Part shown: one piece after another, positions 60,562 to 64,000 of the stretch | Numbering within the stretch: the first letter of the stretch is position 1 | How the letters are laid out: each line of letters begins with the position of its first letter | Assembly (NCBI RefSeq): GCF_030936135.1 | Contig: NC_082603.1 | Coordinates: 35,630,329 to 35,694,328 of the forward strand | DNA length: 64,000 nt | Reading direction: 5' to 3' | DNA from: Gavia stellata | Lineage: Eukaryota > Chordata > Aves > Gaviiformes > Gaviidae | The notes under the pieces: generated by a model | Told to the model about the DNA's origin: nothing | The model's input: the letters and a program-made list of their open reading frames with translations, nothing else | The model's database searches: none | Translations under genes and position numbers: made by a program

Positions 60562-61976
60562 ATTCAAGTTACTTTTGATTTTCTTTTTGATTCAAACTGG
60601 ATTGCATTTCTTTAACATGTGCACATGAGTGTCAAACAGCCTCGGTCAGAGGGTTTTCTCAAGTGAAGGTAGATCATACCTGGATATTTCCCTCTTGCTT
60701 GGTGGAGATGCTGAATGGAGTGAAAGGAGGTTTAACATGACACACGCAAGTTTTGATTCCTCCTTTGAAACCTCGTAGCTTTTTTGATACTAGGTCTGTT
60801 ATTTGCTGTTCTGCCATATATTAATTATTTTTAGATAAAAAACCCCTTGCATGTCTATTGCCATGACACCTTGCCCACATGCTTTGTGTATGACCCTTCA
60901 CACCCACCATCAACATACAATTTAAAAATAACATGGAGTTTCAATAGTCAAATGTGGAGGGACGATGAAAATGGATCATATTTCATCATTACATTTTTAC
61001 TCCAAAACAATAACAATATATTCTCTAAACGAGCTCTTGGTGTTGTTGACAACAGCCTTTCCTGCAATCAGAATTGTGATATAGATGCATTATTTTCTCC
61101 AGCAAATTTTACCTGTCAGAGAGTTGTTTTAGTTCTAGTGCTCCTTCTCAGAAATAAATAAGGACTCATGATACACTTCACTCTTTTGACAGGAAAATCC
61201 AAACATGTATTTGCCCACAATTTAGTTGACATTTGCGATACAGGTTAGGAGTTTCTTTTAGAGCCGCAGGATATCTGGTTTAGATTTTTAAACTTAATCT
61301 CCAAAGCAGATGTAAAATAAAGTAATGCTTTCCTCATCCTTCAGTAGTAACCTATCCAGCAAAGCTGTATTTCTGGGTACTTGAACGGGTTCAGTTAAAA
61401 GTGACACCATCCAAGAACTGACACTGTATCTTTCAAACATTGGAAGAATTACTTTTTAATGCAGCAACTAAATATTCTGTGGCTAGCTAGATCTGACAAG
61501 TAGATGTCCTAGCTGACATAATCCAGGGATATCCAGGGTTTTTCTAAGAGCAACTAAGGTTCTTTAAATTTAAAATTGATATATTTTTTCCAAGATTTTC
61601 TTTTAAAATGGAGCCAGTTTGGAAGAACACCAGTTGCCATGCCCTAGCTAAGTAAGGTTGAGAGGAGCAGTGATGATTCCTTGTTAATACATTCAGAGAT
61701 GGTGAGTGTCAATGAAGGATAAGGATTCTCTGACTTGGAGAATAAATGACAGTATCAAATAGTTATGAATTGATCATGAATACATTTAGGTAGAAATGAG
61801 AAAACAGAGTCTAGGCATCCAAGAATGAAGGTCTGTAATGGTTTTCCAAATAAAATCGGGGAAGAAGGATTCTAGATAAGATTGAGCTTGGTGAACATAT
61901 GGAGAGGGTTATTTGATTTATCAGAGGACTTACTGTAGAGGGGAAGCTCTGTCTGTGGTATGAAAGTTGCTGAGCA
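60562..61976. other. AT-rich intergenic, no gene seen
   Basis: No repeat or exon recognised; ORFs are short and without domains. Confidence 0.5.
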
Positions 61977-62303
61977 TCACATGCCCTGGCTTATCCCGGG
62001 AATTTGAAAGGGGACTAGATCATTGTTTTCAGGACATTGTGCTGCATCAGCACGATGATCAGGGTTACCCTTAGTCAATTGTGGAGGTCCCGGAGTATTT
62101 TTTGCCTCCTTGGCAGGAGGCTTCAGGGCTGCTGCTTCTCCCAGCTTTCTCTGAAGAACTAACTGATGGTGGTGAGATCTGGAGTCAGGAGGAAAAGTTG
62201 CTCCATTCACTTTTGGTTTTGGAGGGTTGCTTTGCTTGCTTTCACAACGGAGCAGTCTAAAACCTTCAGACATGGTTGGATGGCCAGCATATCTGTATTC
62301 CAC
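61977..62303 (-). other. Unrecognised ORF, 108 codons
   Basis: Minus-strand ORF beginning MEYRYAGHPTMSEGF and ending FQIPGISQGM. It is polar, rich in Pro, Lys and Gln, with no signal peptide, membrane segment or known motif. Another minus-strand frame is open just upstream (KVMEVVRPFAIDPKPKNIGW) and overlaps its start, as would be seen in a frameshifted old coding copy. I do not recognise a family; coding status is unproven. Confidence 0.25.
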
Positions 62304-62528
62304 CCTATGTTTTTTGGTTTTGGATCAATTGCAAAAGGTCTTACAACTTCCATAACTTTGTATTTCATAGCACATATTTGGCATATAATACTTAGAAATT
62401 TAGAGTAATTTAGTCAATGCACCTGAAAGTGCACCACCGAATTTGTCCTGCTGGGCTTCCCTCTGTTTTCAGCAGGACACACACTGTGTGAGAGCAACAG
62501 CTTCCCACGAGGGTGGGTTACCCCACGG

Positions 62529-62984
62529 TCACCCAAGAAACTGCTCTGCGGTTGCTGGATGCTGGATTTCTCTCACTTTCCTTCTGTTCCCCTCCTTTTT
62601 CTGACCCACTTCAACATCTTTCAGGAAAGGACTGCGGGATTCCTCTTTGGAACCAGAGGAGTCTGTCAGACAAGAAAAACCCCAAAGACTTGTCAGTAGT
62701 TCCTTTTTCAGCAAATTGCTGGTGCACCATGATCTCTGCAGATCATTCTGCGAGGACACTGAGGCCTCCTTCCTCTGGTATCTCAGTGTCTCGAAAGCAC
62801 AAGAGGCATCTCCAGTATTCAAACCTGAGGGTGTAGGTGAGCGGGGGACTGGTGATAATGATGACACGTGTGTGATGTTTGAGAAGGATGATGTCTGATG
62901 GGCTGGCTCTGTACAGGTAGCGGCTCTGTGCTCCTGTGTCACTGAAGGAATAATACGGCTTCCAGCAGGAAAAGCAGAAGACAT
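62529..62984 (-). other. Unrecognised ORF, 151 codons
   Basis: Minus-strand ORF beginning MSSAFPAGSRIIPSVTQ and ending ATAEQFLG, with A at -3 of its ATG. It is Ser-rich and polar, with no membrane segment or known motif. A GTGAGAG donor-like sequence lies near its end. It is the longest ORF in the right flank. I cannot assign a family, and it may be chance. Confidence 0.25.
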
Positions 62985-64000
62985 ATTCTCTAAACCTGCT
63001 GCTTAACGGAAGGTGATATGGTTAAGAAAAATAGACATAAATAATCCAATATTTATAATTTTCAGAAGGTATATTTGAACACCATGTAGGTGAGATGCAG
63101 AATAAATAATGCCCCAATTGGCATTTGTAATTACTGTGGTTCAAAAAAGCTCATTTTGAATACAAATTTGTTTGAGCAAAAGCATCTAATGGGCAAGTGC
63201 AGTAGAAATAAAGGTGAGGCATGTAAAAAGAAGATCTAATATATATTTTTTAAAAGCCAGGTTGGAAAGGGTTCATCATTTAAGGAGTCATTGTCAAGCA
63301 AAACAAGATGTGATTAACCTTTCCCATGCTCATCCTCCCCTGCTTTTCTTACGCTGCATGGTATCACCGCTAATTAGTGTGCGGCTGGAATCGGTGCGAC
63401 GGCAGGAGCTGTTACATTTCCTCTGCTCACCCTCTCGAGGAACACTCGTCACCATGGCATCTGAGCCCCGCGCTGCTGTGAAAGCGCCCGTCTGCAGCAG
63501 CACAGCAGGGATGTTTGGCTCAGACCTACCTGGAGGGCTTCAGAAGTTTCCAGCTCTTTGTGGGGATGTTTCTTTGCTTCGTCAAAATCTTTCATTTGTC
63601 TTTTCAGATTCTGCCTGTGTTGAAATCAACAGCACTGTGTGGAAAATTTTTCAGGTCAGCGTTTACTCCTAGAAATTTGGTGTTAAATAGACAAAAGTGG
63701 AACTTGGTCACAGAAATAATTAACCCCTTCATAACCAGTCAATTGTAATAATTATTTTTTCCTGTGAGCATGTAAATAAAAAGTATTTGGCGAAGTATCA
63801 CTTACTTTGGCATTCTGTCTTTAAAAACAAGTGATACAGTCCATTCACACATATCCCAGTTGATGGAAATGTACCAGTATTATCTTTAAAGGGTAAGGAA
63901 CAATTCCAAAAGAAACCATACCTAAAAGTTCTTCTACTAATTTTATCTACAATATTACTATTTTGGGCTATGTTTTTGTTAATGGACATTGAGTTGTACC
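62985..64000. other. AT-rich intergenic, no gene recognised
   Basis: A plus-strand ORF of 152 codons (63214-63672) shows no recognisable domain. No repeat family seen. Confidence 0.45.

Noticed and set aside
1-64000. CRISPR arrays, tRNA or rRNA genes, prokaryote-like systems
   Set aside because: No regularly spaced repeats with unique spacers and no tRNA-like or rRNA-like segment were seen; the DNA is vertebrate.

Overview
The window is avian nuclear DNA. The evidence is the set of CR1 LINE 3' ends with the typical bird tail (repeats of a gattctgt-like octamer), a complete solo LTR of the ERVL-like kind common in birds, compact introns, and vertebrate gene structure. CR1 and LTR subtypes suggest a non-galliform (neoavian) bird, but this is an inference from memory of repeat families. 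Only two protein-coding genes can be supported. Both lie on the minus strand, in the order ZRANB2 then PTGER3 in the direction of transcription, which matches the neighbourhood known from human chromosome 1p31.

Layout. 1-25.4 kb is relatively GC-rich with no recognisable gene. It holds three CR1 fragments, a 582-bp solo LTR with perfect 5-bp target duplications (20790-21371), a 43-bp x 3 tandem repeat (8053-8180), a 22-bp x 6 minisatellite (13381-13512) and low-complexity tracts. 25.5-38.45 kb is PTGER3: TATA promoter, 5' UTR with an in-frame upstream ORF, exon 1 (37514-38347), an 8.8-kb intron, exon 2 (28470-28757) and a probable 3-kb 3' UTR. 39.1-42.8 kb is a spacer with one CR1. 42.8-55.2 kb is ZRANB2, for which all ten coding exons can be placed to the base with consistent phases (334 codons), plus a CpG-island promoter carrying an NRF1-type palindrome, an E-box and a 22-bp x 3 tandem repeat. 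55.3-64 kb is AT-rich intergenic DNA with three CR1 fragments of different age and a few unrecognised minus-strand ORFs.

Function. PTGER3 encodes the Gi-coupled prostaglandin E2 receptor EP3, a seven-helix plasma-membrane protein. ZRANB2 encodes a nuclear protein with two RanBP2-type zinc fingers that bind 5'-splice-site-like RNA and a long arginine/serine domain. The two genes are neighbours but are not known to act in one pathway. No operon-like, CRISPR or phage-like system is present. The observations most worth following are the EP3 C-terminal tail, where the exon reads straight into a tail homologous to one mammalian splice variant while the internal splice donor appears lost; an EP3 upstream ORF in strong start context; the recurrence of the ZRANB2 target hexamer at three of its own splice donors; and structured tandem repeats in the left flank.
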